Shown here one piece after another: positions 23,927 to 33,946 of a stretch of DNA of 64,000 nt. The position numbers were made by a program, and so were the translations under genes. Below the pieces are notes generated by a model. That model saw only the letters and a program-made list of their open reading frames with translations. It made no database searches and was not told where the DNA came from. Origin of the DNA: Halocafeteria seosinensis (Eukaryota > Sar > Bigyra > Bicosoecida); contig LVLI01000214.1 of NCBI GenBank assembly GCA_001687465.1, positions 163,033 to 227,032 on the forward strand. Reading direction: 5' to 3'. Within the stretch, counting starts at the first letter, position 1. Each line of letters begins with the position of its first letter.

Positions 23927-25056
23927 ATGCAGTTTCTATCCACTTCTATTCTAGCGCAATCAGAAGCGAAAGCTAGCCGTGCTGTGTCCTTCTTTACGAA
24001 TCAACTAGGCCTACGCACTCTTTGGGGGCTCCAGCATTTGCGAGAAGTTGGGAGACCAGACATACTTAGTGCTGGATTGCAAGTCCCTAATGGATCGGTC
24101 ATCGAGGTCATGACTATTGATGGGGGTTTAGAGGCCTATACTGTTAGTGGGCAGTACGACAAGTTCTCTAGATATCTTCAAAACCTCGTCAAGTATCCCA
24201 CCAAGCCGCCGATGTCGGAGGAACAACGTCCGCTCAAAATTCTGGCGGTAAGTACAGGGCCTAGGAATTCCCTGACGATCCCACAGCTACAAAGTCTTTC
24301 AACGTTTGCCCTACCTCCCGCAAACGATGACCATTGGAGGAAGTGGATTAGCTATGGTTCATACGCCACAGGAATTAACGTTCAGCCACAAGTACTCAAA
24401 TGGGACACTGGTTGTTCCCCTTCCGCTCCTGCTGAAACTCCTATTAGGTGGGATCAAACCTCAAGCGACAACGTAATCCGAGGTATAAAGGAAGTTGTGC
24501 TTTCAAATGACTTCGAGAACTTGAAATCGAATGAAGAACGCCTCCGGTCCATTGGTTTTAAGCGAAACCCCGAGGCGTTATCTGTATGGAACGCGGAAAA
24601 TGATGATAGTGTTGGTATCCGACTTCAGTTGGGGAATTTTTCTGCCCTTGTTCTAGAAACAGAAGAATTGTCAGATGCATGGGAAAACCTTATGGAGTCG
24701 AGGAAAGAAAGACAATTCGAGATCTCTGAGTATGGCCGCAAGAGTGGAATCGACCAGGGACAGATCTTGCTAGAAGCCGACGACATTAAAGGGCTAGACT
24801 TGCGTGTATGTAGCCGCAGGTACGTTTTAACGCCCCCGTTAGTACTCTATGTATCTGGTTTATGTTTTACGTTATTCTGTGTTTCAGGGAATTTGATCCT
24901 TTTTTCAACGAGTCTCAGGCGGCGTATCACGAAGATATTGACGAGACACTTAACCCGAACCAGCGCGAGAAGGCCTCGCTTTCTTGCCGGAGCATAGCCG
25001 GTATGGAGGTAATGGCGTATATGAAAAAGAAGTTCCGTTTCTTGAAGCAGTTGTAA
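23927..25056 (+). CDS. Hypothetical protein, possible glyoxalase (VOC) fold
   Basis: Exons 23927-24819 and 24888-25056; 353 aa, starting at the first ATG in frame. I do not recognise the family with confidence. The N-terminus (SRAVSFFTNQLGLRTLWGL, then LQVPNGSVIEVM) resembles a vicinal-oxygen-chelate module, in which a helix before a 'FY..LGL' turn is common. A second stretch near residue 190 (VIRGIKEVVLSNDF... RSIGF) could be a repeat of that module. The metal-binding residues of glyoxalase I are not evident. The C-terminal exon is charged and helical, ending KKKFRFLKQL. The single 68-nt intron and the conserved reading frame across it support a real gene. It is divergent from the reductase and lies 147 bp upstream of NTMT1. 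A catalytic role is not established. Confidence 0.6.
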
Positions 25057-25203
25057 AATGTAGATGTAGCAATTGGTAGTCTAAAAGTGAACTAAATAGA
25101 ACACCCGGTCTCGCAGCTCACAGAGTACGGGTTGTTGAAGTTTAGAGTTTGATCAGTGATCCTCTTCTTATGAAATCACAAGCACCTAAGACTTCGGCCA
25201 GCA

Positions 25204-26435
25204 ATGGATTGTAGTTTTTTGTCTGCAGCCATGCGTGCCAAAGGAGGAGAGATATGCACGCGGCAACTCTACTCGTTGACTGAAGTGTCGGATGTTCCAC
25301 CTTCACAAGAGCTACCCAGTGTAATGGAAGAGCACGAGCCTTTCCACGTTGCGTTTTCGCGGTACCTGGATCGCACGCTATCAGTAAAGCGGGGAAAAGA
25401 TTCGAATCAAAGGATCTATAACTCTGTCTCTTCGTTATGGACAAGCGAGCTCGGTGAAACGCCGTCCGAATTCAAGGAAGCGATTCAGTCGTGGTACAAG
25501 GATGGTGCAACGTATTGGGAGGTAAACACTGCTTATCTAGGGTAGAGAACATCCCAGTGAAGTTTGACATGTATGTTTTGTGTATGGAGTGTCGTTGCAG
25601 CGGGGTGACATTGGTGCCGATATCGAAGGAGTCTTGGGTGGGATAGGATTTGTCCATCCTGACGACATTTCCGAATCGGCAGATTTATTACAGCAAATAG
25701 AAAAGGAGATACCTGGATTTTCAAAGCGTAGTGCGGCAGGTGGGGAAAATGATATTGCCAGAGATCGTGCGTGAATTGTTATCCCATCTCATGATATACA
25801 GAGCTAGGTGGGGGCATTGGAAGAGTAACAGAGTGTCTGTTGAGCAAGCACTTCTCCCAGGTGGAAATTGTTGAACAAAGTCAACGTCTTCTCGACAGAG
25901 CGCATGAAAAGCTTGGGGAAACATGTGCTGGAACCAGAATAACATACACTTGTTGTGCTTTGCAAAACTGGAGCCCTGAGAAACAGTTAGATTGCGTATG
26001 GATTCAGTGGGTTCTCGGATACTTAATTGATACAGACCTGCTGGCCCTGCTAAAAAGATGTTGCACTGTAAGTGCGTGTGATCTTGTTTAAAGTTGTATA
26101 TATGGCGTCCAAGCAACCTGGGGTACAGAATCTATCTGAAAACGGTGTCATCGTCATCAAGGAAAATGTTACTCAAAAGCGCCTCGGATTTTGGATGGAT
26201 AAAGATGATCGTAGTATCATCAGGTGCGTATAATTCATACGCTTTTAGGATTGAGTATACCATGGTATACCCTTGACAGTCAATCGCGTTGGCCCAATGC
26301 AGATCTCGGGAGTATTTTCTGGAAGTGTTTCGAAAGGCTGGGTTTGGCATCCTCTACGACAAGGCCCCAGATAAGTGGCCGAAAGATCTATTTCCTCTGC
26401 GTGTTTTTGTTCTTAACAAAGGTAATATTCAATGA
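25204..26435 (+). CDS. NTMT1: Protein N-terminal alpha-N-methyltransferase (NTMT1/NRMT1)
   Basis: SAM-dependent enzyme that methylates the free alpha-amino group of proteins starting X-Pro-Lys/Arg after Met removal. Exons: 25204-25521, 25601-25739, 25802-26067, 26129-26223 and 26303-26435; 316 aa. Motifs in order: AIQSWYKDGATYWE, GVLGGIGFVHPDDI, SAM-binding ELGGGIGRVTECLL (ALDCGAGIGR in human), VEIVEQSQRLLDRA, DCVWIQWVLGYL, NGVIVIKENV and the C-terminal LRVFVLNK. The donor at 25740 was preferred over one at 25767 because it gives a 62-nt intron and the conserved acidic residue before the glycine loop. About 90 N-terminal residues precede the domain, longer than in the 223-residue human enzyme. 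The third-from-last exon ends at CCT just before NLSENGV. Confidence 0.92.
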
Positions 26436-26902
26436 CGAAATTGACAGATTTGTAGAGACTGTTCGTCTGATAGCTCGTTCGGTTCCACTTAAGAACCGTA
26501 CGCTCGGCACTTGTATATACCTCATCCACGAATTTTGCTACAAGCTCTTCAATCATTGCGCTTCGATGGCAACGCATCATGGCGTTACTTGCAAAATAGT
26601 ACAACGTAGCGACGCTACCGGAGCTACCAATGGCCTACCATTGGCTGGGCTGCATCAATGCAGCATCATCAGCCTGCATGTGAAGATAGCGCGCGTGGAC
26701 CAGGCGTGGTGCGATATGGAATTCAAATGCCAGACAGAATTTGTTTTTGTCCATTTACCGAGCTTTGTGAGAAATAACCTAATCTATAAAGTTAAATCAT
26801 GGAATGAATTGGTATTTTCTACTGTATGACAAGATTTGTTAATGTGTATAACGTATTTGTAGGGGTGTATGAAGCAGAAAAAGACTAGACAACGCTCCAG
26901 CC
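26436..26902. other. Gene-free stretch between NTMT1 and RAD52
   Basis: 467 bp. It holds two short perfect hairpins side by side: CCAATGG / CCATTGG and CTGCAT / ATGCAG, between about 26626 and 26667. A minus-strand frame 26580-26413 (55 codons from ATG) runs into the end of NTMT1; I could not support it as a gene. Confidence 0.45.
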
Positions 26903-28372
26903 ATGTCATCTTCCTCCTCTCGAAACGAAGAGTATGAGCGTAACGTGGGCCTATTGCTCCAGGATATAGACACTTCAGACCTATTTTTTGCCGAAAGAGA
27001 AACGAAGAACTCGAGCTCTTCCTCGAACACGGCAGTACATGAGGAAAGCTCCAGGAATCTTTCAACAAATTCTACGTCCTGTACGTTCACCAGCGCAACC
27101 ACGAACGGAATTTCCTCTTCATCTTCAGAGGTATGAATCCATCGCTCATGCTATCATTGCATGCATTACTCTGCGAATTTTCTGGTTGTTACAGGCGGTG
27201 GGGTCATTACTCAGGACTGCGGTGCATCCGTTGGACTTGAGGTACAGGCCTATACCTGGAGGGAAGCAAGTTGCTTATGTGGCCAATGATATCGTGATTA
27301 GCAAAGCCAACGAAATTTTTGGATACAATGGATGGAAATGTGAGATCAAAGGTATCTTTACTGACTTCGTAAGTGAACGAACAATACGGCAGCCATGGGG
27401 TAGTATACGCGTTGATTTAATTACGGTGCTCATCTCAAGCAACAGTCGGAACAGAATAAGAATGGAGCATGGAATATTGGTATATCTGCCCACATGAGAG
27501 TAACAGTAAGTCATGACTGAGTTTTTCCCGAGTATTGAATATGGGTATTTAAGGTGAGGACACCTCATTTAAAGCAGCTTTCTGACGGAGCCTTCCACGA
27601 AGACATTGGGTGGGGTGCCTGCGAGAATGTTCGTAACAGGGAAAAAGCTATCGAAAAAGCCAAAAAGGTAGGAAATTTGCTTGTTTAGGGAAGATAAAAT
27701 CTATCGGTAAGAACCTCTTTGAAGTGTTTCCAGCAAGCTATTACCGATGCCCGAAAACGGTGCCTGCGTTTGTTTGGTGATGCTCTCGGCAACTGCGTGC
27801 GGAATGAAGATTACCAGAAGGAAGTATTCCAGACAAATGTGAGTGCACTTCTTACAAATATTTAGTTGATATCTAAACTCTAGAGATGCATTCGGATGGT
27901 GCAAGCTGCAGCGTCAACAGCGGCAGCAACATGGTTCAGTTCCAACTGTTCAACGTTTCACTTCAGAAGGTAAGATACCGTGGTACATTCTTCTCAGCGA
28001 CGTTGAAATTTTATAGTCTCGCTTCACTGCCCGACAGAACTGTTAGGTGCACCAACAGCCCATCCGTCTTCAGGGTACAACAGCTATGAGTCTCAGAAGC
28101 CCCCTCCATCAGAAACTCCAGCTGCCCCCACCGCCTCATCCAATGCACCATTGAGAGATTCCTCCAACTATCGCACCAATTCTACGGATGATGCGAATGG
28201 AACAACCTCTATAAATGAAAGTGCATCTCCACCGAGGAAAGAAATCAGCGAAGAGGAGAAGAAAGAAATGATTCGAAAACGGAGAGAACTGGCCAAACAG
28301 CGCCTCGAGGAAAGAAAGAAGCAAGCGGAAGCGACAAGTCCTCAAGAGCAAAAACGGGCCCGTGTATCCTAG
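26903..28372 (+). CDS. RAD52: RAD52 recombination mediator / strand-annealing protein
   Basis: Anneals complementary single strands and loads RAD51 at breaks. Inferred exons: 26903-27130, 27195-27368, 27446-27505, 27578-27667, 27734-27838, 27912-27969 and 28038-28372; 349 aa. After a Ser-rich N-terminus, the Rad52/22 domain reads SLLRTAVHPLDLRYRP, YVANDIVISKANEIFGYNGWK, GAWNIGISAHMRV, LSDGAFHEDIGWGACENV, KAIEKAKKQAITDARKRCLR and FGDALGNCVRNEDY. The Pro/Ser-rich C-terminus ends in a strongly basic helix (RKRRELAKQRLEERKK). Acceptors at 27446 (alternatives 27440, 27455) and 27912 (alternative 27906) are uncertain by a few codons; phase is unaffected. This is the canonical fungal/animal-type RAD52, not the plant RAD52-like form. 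Confidence 0.93.
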
Positions 28373-28699
28373 CTGGACACTACGTATGATATTCTTCAGC
28401 ACCCACAAAAAAGAAACTAGGGAAGTGGAAGTCGCGCAAGTTGTAAATTGCTGAACTAGAATAACCAGGATGCCTTTATCCCTGCCAAATTGTCAGTTGC
28501 TCCTCCTGCCTGCCGTCCCCGCCACTACTGTCTAGACTCTTTGAACTGGCTGACGCAGGTTCCGTCAGAAGAGATACTATCCATAGCATTGGGTGTATTT
28601 ATTAATATGTTGTCCGTTAAACACTACGAATATACAGTACCAATAACTAGGTTTTGGTAAAGAGCGCGTATACCGGCGCTCAGTGTGTGATTTAAGGCC
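28373..28699. other. Spacer between RAD52 and diacylglycerol lipase
   Basis: 327 bp between two tandem plus-strand genes. It should contain the RAD52 3' UTR and the lipase promoter. I saw nothing else in it. Confidence 0.5.
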
Positions 28700-31600
28700 A
28701 TGCCTCAGCTTACCTGTGGTAGAAAACGATGGGGGATTTCAGCAGACGATTTTGTCTGCCCCGGATTCGCCACTGCGGTCGTTCGCTTTGTTTCATTGGC
28801 TATGCTTGTCCCTTTGACGATCCAAGCGGCGACTCATGACTGCAGGTTTGTGGTATTTGTCTTACCCATAGACGCTGTTTATGCCCCTTTCAACTGCTGA
28901 ACTGGTCTTTGCAGAACCGGAATTCGCGTATTTCTGTACCTGACAGTGTCTTTGTATTCTATGGCCTTCATTGTAAGTGGTACTTGTGCTACCGGTAGAT
29001 CGAAGGAGCATGCAATATCTATTCCGGGTTACCTATGCAGAACGATGTGGCTTTGGTTCGCTATAGTACCCGGGGAACGCTGATTGAAATCGAGAAGCGA
29101 CGAGGAGTTGGCCGTCTTGCTATACTGGAGACGATATTCACCGTACTCCACTTCGGCTGCGCGATTTTTGGGCTTTATGCCGTGTTTGAAGGGTCTCCTG
29201 ATGAATGCACCGATATCCTTAAGGAATCTCACTATGAGCGTTCACTGGAAGCGTTTGCTTTCCTCAATGTAATTATTGGGGTTTTCTTCGCCTGCAGCTT
29301 TGGAACTTTGTGTCTCTTCCGGGGAAATGCAACCTGGATAGCTGCATCGGAGGATTGGCATGCTGAATGGAATGATAGTATTTTTGTAGGGGGCGTGAAC
29401 CAGCCCCCCGGACCTGCTGGCGGATTTGAAGCACATAGAGAGCACACGTGGACACAAAGATGTGGGAAACTCTCGCGTATGCTATGCTGTTGCCGTACAG
29501 CTTTGACTGGAGACTCCCAAGAAACATTTGAGGTATGTGAATTCCTCGGCGGAACACATCTCTGAGTATTGTTCACTCGTTTTTGTTGCTTTTCGTTGCA
29601 GATCTTGGGGAGGGTGATGTCAGTGGTTTTACGAAGCGTTGAGGCACTTCACTTGACAGTCTCTGACATTGTTACCGGTCTAATGCTGCTCCGGGTGATA
29701 CAGAAGCGCGATGAAATCGAATGCAATGCTCATTTGTTGGCACTCCAATATGGCGAGGACAGTGAAGCCGCTGGCAAACCCTATCCGTCTACACCGGAAA
29801 CTGATATAGCGCTTCACGTCACTCCGATATATACATCTTTTACCTCTTCTCAGGGGAAAACTGGCGAAGCAACAGATTTAGGTGGTGCTCTACGGGGTAT
29901 CGGCAGCCGCATTAATGCCTTCCACTTTCAGATGAACCCCTCGAGTATCCCTATTGATTTGTGTAACCGTGTCAAAGATTCTACTGGCCGAAGGGAGATC
30001 CTTGAGCTTTGGCACTATGGCAAGTTTGCGCTAGCCCCTTATGGTTGGATGCTCTATTTGTTTTCGAATTTGGGAACAGGCATGTGCAAACTTTGCACTG
30101 GATGTGTATATGAGCGTACGTGTGAAACAAAACTAAAGAATGGGGATGCACAACAGGTACAGCGACAAGAGGATACGTGCTGCCGCTCGCACCCTAACGC
30201 GCACGAGGACTGTTGTGGTTGCAATACTGCTGCTGCCCGTCTTCAAGTTGAACAAAACTTCCGATCAGATCTCCTTTATGTATCATGGCGAAGTAAATGG
30301 TATAAGCCTGCTGTAGCAGTATTTTACGATCGCGTGAAAGAATCACTGGTCATCGCTATTAGAGGCACACTGTCTCTTGACGACTGCATAACTGACGCAG
30401 TGGCAATACCAGTGTGTGCCAACGAAAGCAGAGGTCTACAAGAGTACGCACGATACTGCTTTGGTCGATCTCATCAAGACGGTTACGCTGAGGAAGACCT
30501 CCATGCGGCCAAGGCCCTAGCTAGGTCTCCAAGCGGCCAGGAAAGGATGGAATCAGCCGAGAAACGGTTCCAGGAACAGGATTCTTATTATATCGATAGT
30601 CGCTGTGACGTCGATGATTGGTATGTACACGGGGGTATTCTGCGCTCTGCGCGCGCCATTTTAGCAGAACTATGTCATGTAGGGATACTAACAGAAAACA
30701 CAAGCAATCACCCGGAACAACGATACTCACTAGGTCCCCTGATCCCTGAGAACGTAAAGACGAGCATTTGCAGAAGTACCACCGGTACTGGGGAAAGCAA
30801 GGATCCCGATGATGCAATCTTCGACGAGGAAAAAGCGCGGATCGCTATTGTCGGCCATTCGCTCGGTGCGGGTGTCTCTACAGTATTAACCCCATTTCTG
30901 GCTCCCTCGTTTCCCTCATTGAAGTGCTATGCGTACTCCGCACCGGGTGCAACCGTGTCTCCTTCGTTTTCTGTAGCATTGCGCCCGTTTGTTACGACGG
31001 TGGTGCTCGGGAAGGACATGGTTCCTCGGTTAGGGTTTCCAAATCTACGCCGCTTGTTTTACAAAATGCTAGTTGCTTATAGTTCTGCAGATCTTAGTAA
31101 AGGTAGCTTAATCCGGTATGGCTGTCAATCCTGCTGGTCTTCAGTCTTCTGCGGAAGGCGAAGTCGGCAAACTGAGAATTCTACTCACTCCCGAATCCTC
31201 AACGCGATGCGGCAATCATTAATTAATCCAATGGATCCCAACGATGGGCAGATAAGCTCGACGGATTCTTTGACGAATTCTTACGTGCCGGGATCCTCAA
31301 TTAATGTTGAGGATACATCTTTGAGTATTGGTGGTACATCTGCATCCGAACCACTCAATGACTTCAAAGATTTTGCCGCTCATGTGAAGACAGTACTGAG
31401 AGCAGAGCGTCATCGTTTGCGCATTAGTCAAGAGAAACAACTTTCTCGGCGCAACAGCCGAAAGCGAAACACTGTAAATCGTTCAGTTGTCTCAGAAAGC
31501 GCCAAACATTCCAGCCGGGGAAAAGGAGAGCAGAAGCCGAAGCATAAGGGATCCCAGAAGGCCGGTAGTTTTGAAAGTGTTGCTGCGATGGCCGATGAAC

Positions 31601-31932
31601 TATGGCAGCCGGATGATGCTGACCGCATCATGTGGGTGGGTGGAAAAGTAATACATTTATCTAAACTGCGCACTTGGAGCCGCCATCCTCTACAAGGCAA
31701 AGTTTTATCAACATGCCTCTCCAAAAAGTTTACCGAATTTATTGGCTCCTGGAGTCACCCGGCGGACTTCGGAGATGTTTACGTATCAAACTTGATGGTC
31801 AAAGATCACCTTCCAGATAACTTAGTGGATACCTTGAACTCTATGGTGGATACTGCTGAGCTGGTGAATGAACAGCTACGAGAACGCAATCTACCCGAGG
31901 GAGACATAGAAGCTCAGCGCTTTACCGAATAA
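28700..31932 (+). CDS. sn-1-specific diacylglycerol lipase (DAGL-like)
   Basis: Membrane serine hydrolase that cleaves diacylglycerol to monoacylglycerol and a free fatty acid. Exons: 28700-28845, 28915-28972, 29041-29532 and 29602-31932; 1008 aa. The N-terminus MPQLTCGRKRWGISADDF mirrors animal DAGL-alpha and is followed by four hydrophobic segments within the first 180 residues (for example LETIFTVLHFGCAIFGLYAV). A Cys-rich stretch (CCRSHPNAHEDCCGCN) occurs as in animal DAGLs. The lipase domain has VIAIRGTLSLDDCITD, the nucleophile Ser652 in VGHSLGAG and VLGKDMVPRLGFP. A basic Ser/Arg linker of about 200 residues (about 740-930) precedes a family-like tail (GKVIHLSKL). The insert between RGTLS and GHSLG is longer than in animals. 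Confidence 0.93.
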
Positions 31933-32227
31933 GAGTGCGAAAACATTTCTACTTTTTCATTTATCCGATTTTCACGATGTCTAGCATTGTAGAGTTTTTG
32001 AATATATTGTAACACATCATGTTACACATGGTAAGTGGGGCGTAAGCTAACAGGAATCGAGAATTCTTTTTCTTCAGTGACTTGCAAAGATCGAAATTGT
32101 TGCCGTTATTGTTGCAATCTTTGAGTTCATATTGAAGGGAAAAAACACTTATTAGTGAAGATTGTATCATCACGCTATACAGTCTCCCTATAGCAGCTTT
32201 TGTTTGGTCTTGGGAAAAGAATTTGTC

Positions 32228-33946
32228 ATGGCAGCTTGTGGCGCGTTTCCACTTCCTTCAATCCTTTCACAATTGATCTCCAATTCATATAACGCTTTTC
32301 ATGCCGCGAAGCCAGAGTGTTATGGGAGCGAGCAGGAACCCTCTCTGTCCATCTACATATTTGGAGCACAGGAAGCAGAGGGGGAGGAAAAAACAGTGGT
32401 GCACTTTAGTGACACGATTCCTTTGCCTAGGGAGCGCCTGAGCAAACTTAAAGGAATGATAAGAGATGATACGCTTCTCACCTCCGCCCCATTGACTTTA
32501 TTACTTCATGAAAGGTGGGTGATATTGTATTCCTACGCTTTTATAGGCGTTTGTATTGACTTTTTTGTACGCGAGTTCTCATCTTGCCACACTTATTCCA
32601 TTCTTGAATTCTTCTGTTACAGAAACGAGTTGAAACATTTAATTTCCATATTCGGTGACTATCAAACAAACAATGTCCTGTCGAGGGTGAGATTCTCTCT
32701 TGAGCTAGATAGCACGACGCTACTCTGGGAGATGGCGAACGATGCCGACGGAAGGAACAGTACGCACTTTCAAGCTCTCGATTCCCCAGAGTTCCAACGG
32801 GGAGAGGCGTTTTCTGTAACATTTTCACTCAATACAACGAAAGTTCGAACGATTGCTGATTCGATGGAGACGTACTTCTATAGTTTGCTACACATGCATA
32901 AAGGAGTAGCCGTTTCCGTGACGATCGATGAAATCCAAGGAAGTACGCTTTTTGCAGGTACCAGTCTTCGGGGTACGTTTTGTACTAACATCAGCCAGGA
33001 CCCATCAGTGCTTAGCGTCGAGGAAGGCGAAGACCCAGAATTACCGAATGCACTCATCGTCATGGCTAAGTGCAAGCCAGCGGAAGGAAGACAAACAATG
33101 CTTACAATATTTACGTACATGGACGGGGTTCCGTATCCTTGTATGCAAAATCAGGGGGGCTCGTTGGAACTCTGGAACCATAGAAACTACACTTTACACT
33201 TTGATCACCCTTTCAACTCGGAGGATATATTTATATTCTTGTTAATGGAAAGCCCTGGCATAACAGAGGAAAGTTCAACAACATTTACGAGCCGCAATAT
33301 ACTGCCTGACTCAACTGTACATGCAGTGGTTAAATCAAAACTGCATGGGGCTGTGTTTACAGGTCGAGGAAAGGTATGTCTGGCTATTCCCATCAATCCT
33401 TCACAACAGGGAACTAGAAACCATTCTGATTTGACAGGAAGTTAGAGGGGCGAACTCTCCGGTGGAGATAATTTCATCTTCGTTGAGATATATCATGGAG
33501 AGAGGTGGTAACGCATGCCAGGCTAAATGTCAAGGTAAGTCTCCTCTGAAGTAGAACTCCGAATAACTGCATAACGCGATGAGGTCATCCAGAAATACTA
33601 GGACTACCCAGTCAACCTGTTAGGGGCAGCCAACTCCATTCGTTTCTTATCGAAACCACCACACGTAAGCCGAAGTGTAGTCTCTTCCCGTGTCTGCCTC
33701 GAGTGAAGCGTTTGCTAAGTTGCAGGGTCTCCTTCTGCACAAACAACCTTGGAGGACCTGAACAATGCAGCCCACCGCGGCGAGCTCCATTTACTAAGCA
33801 CAAATCGCCTCAAACACGCAGCAGATGCAATCGGATTGCTTAAATCAGGCGGCAAAAGGGAACTAGTTGCAAGAGTTCTCAAATATTTGTCCATGAACGA
33901 ACTCATTGATCAAGTGACCCTCGAAACATCCATGAGAGCGATTTAG
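32228..33946 (+). CDS. SAP-domain protein of unknown function
   Basis: Exons: 32228-32514, 32623-33373, 33438-33534, 33593-33664 and 33726-33946; 475 aa. The 72-nt exon at 33593-33664 was found only by noticing that the space between its neighbours splits into two normal introns (58 and 61 nt) with matching phase. The C-terminus (LSTNRLKHAADAIGLLKSGG, then KRELVARVLKYL) is a good SAP motif, a DNA/RNA-binding helix pair found in chromatin and repair proteins. The first 350 residues have mixed alpha/beta character and I recognise no domain in them; no Ku, PIAS or RAD9 signature is present. The stop codon (TAG, 33944-33946) overlaps that of the coiled-coil gene on the other strand. Confidence 0.72.

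Noticed and set aside
24888-25056. Second exon of the VOC-like gene as a separate gene
   Set aside because: A 68-nt intron with good GT/AG signals joins it in phase to the first exon.
26303-26829. Long plus-strand frame 26224-26829 as an independent gene
   Set aside because: It is the NTMT1 intron plus final exon in a different frame and begins at a GTG inside the splice donor.
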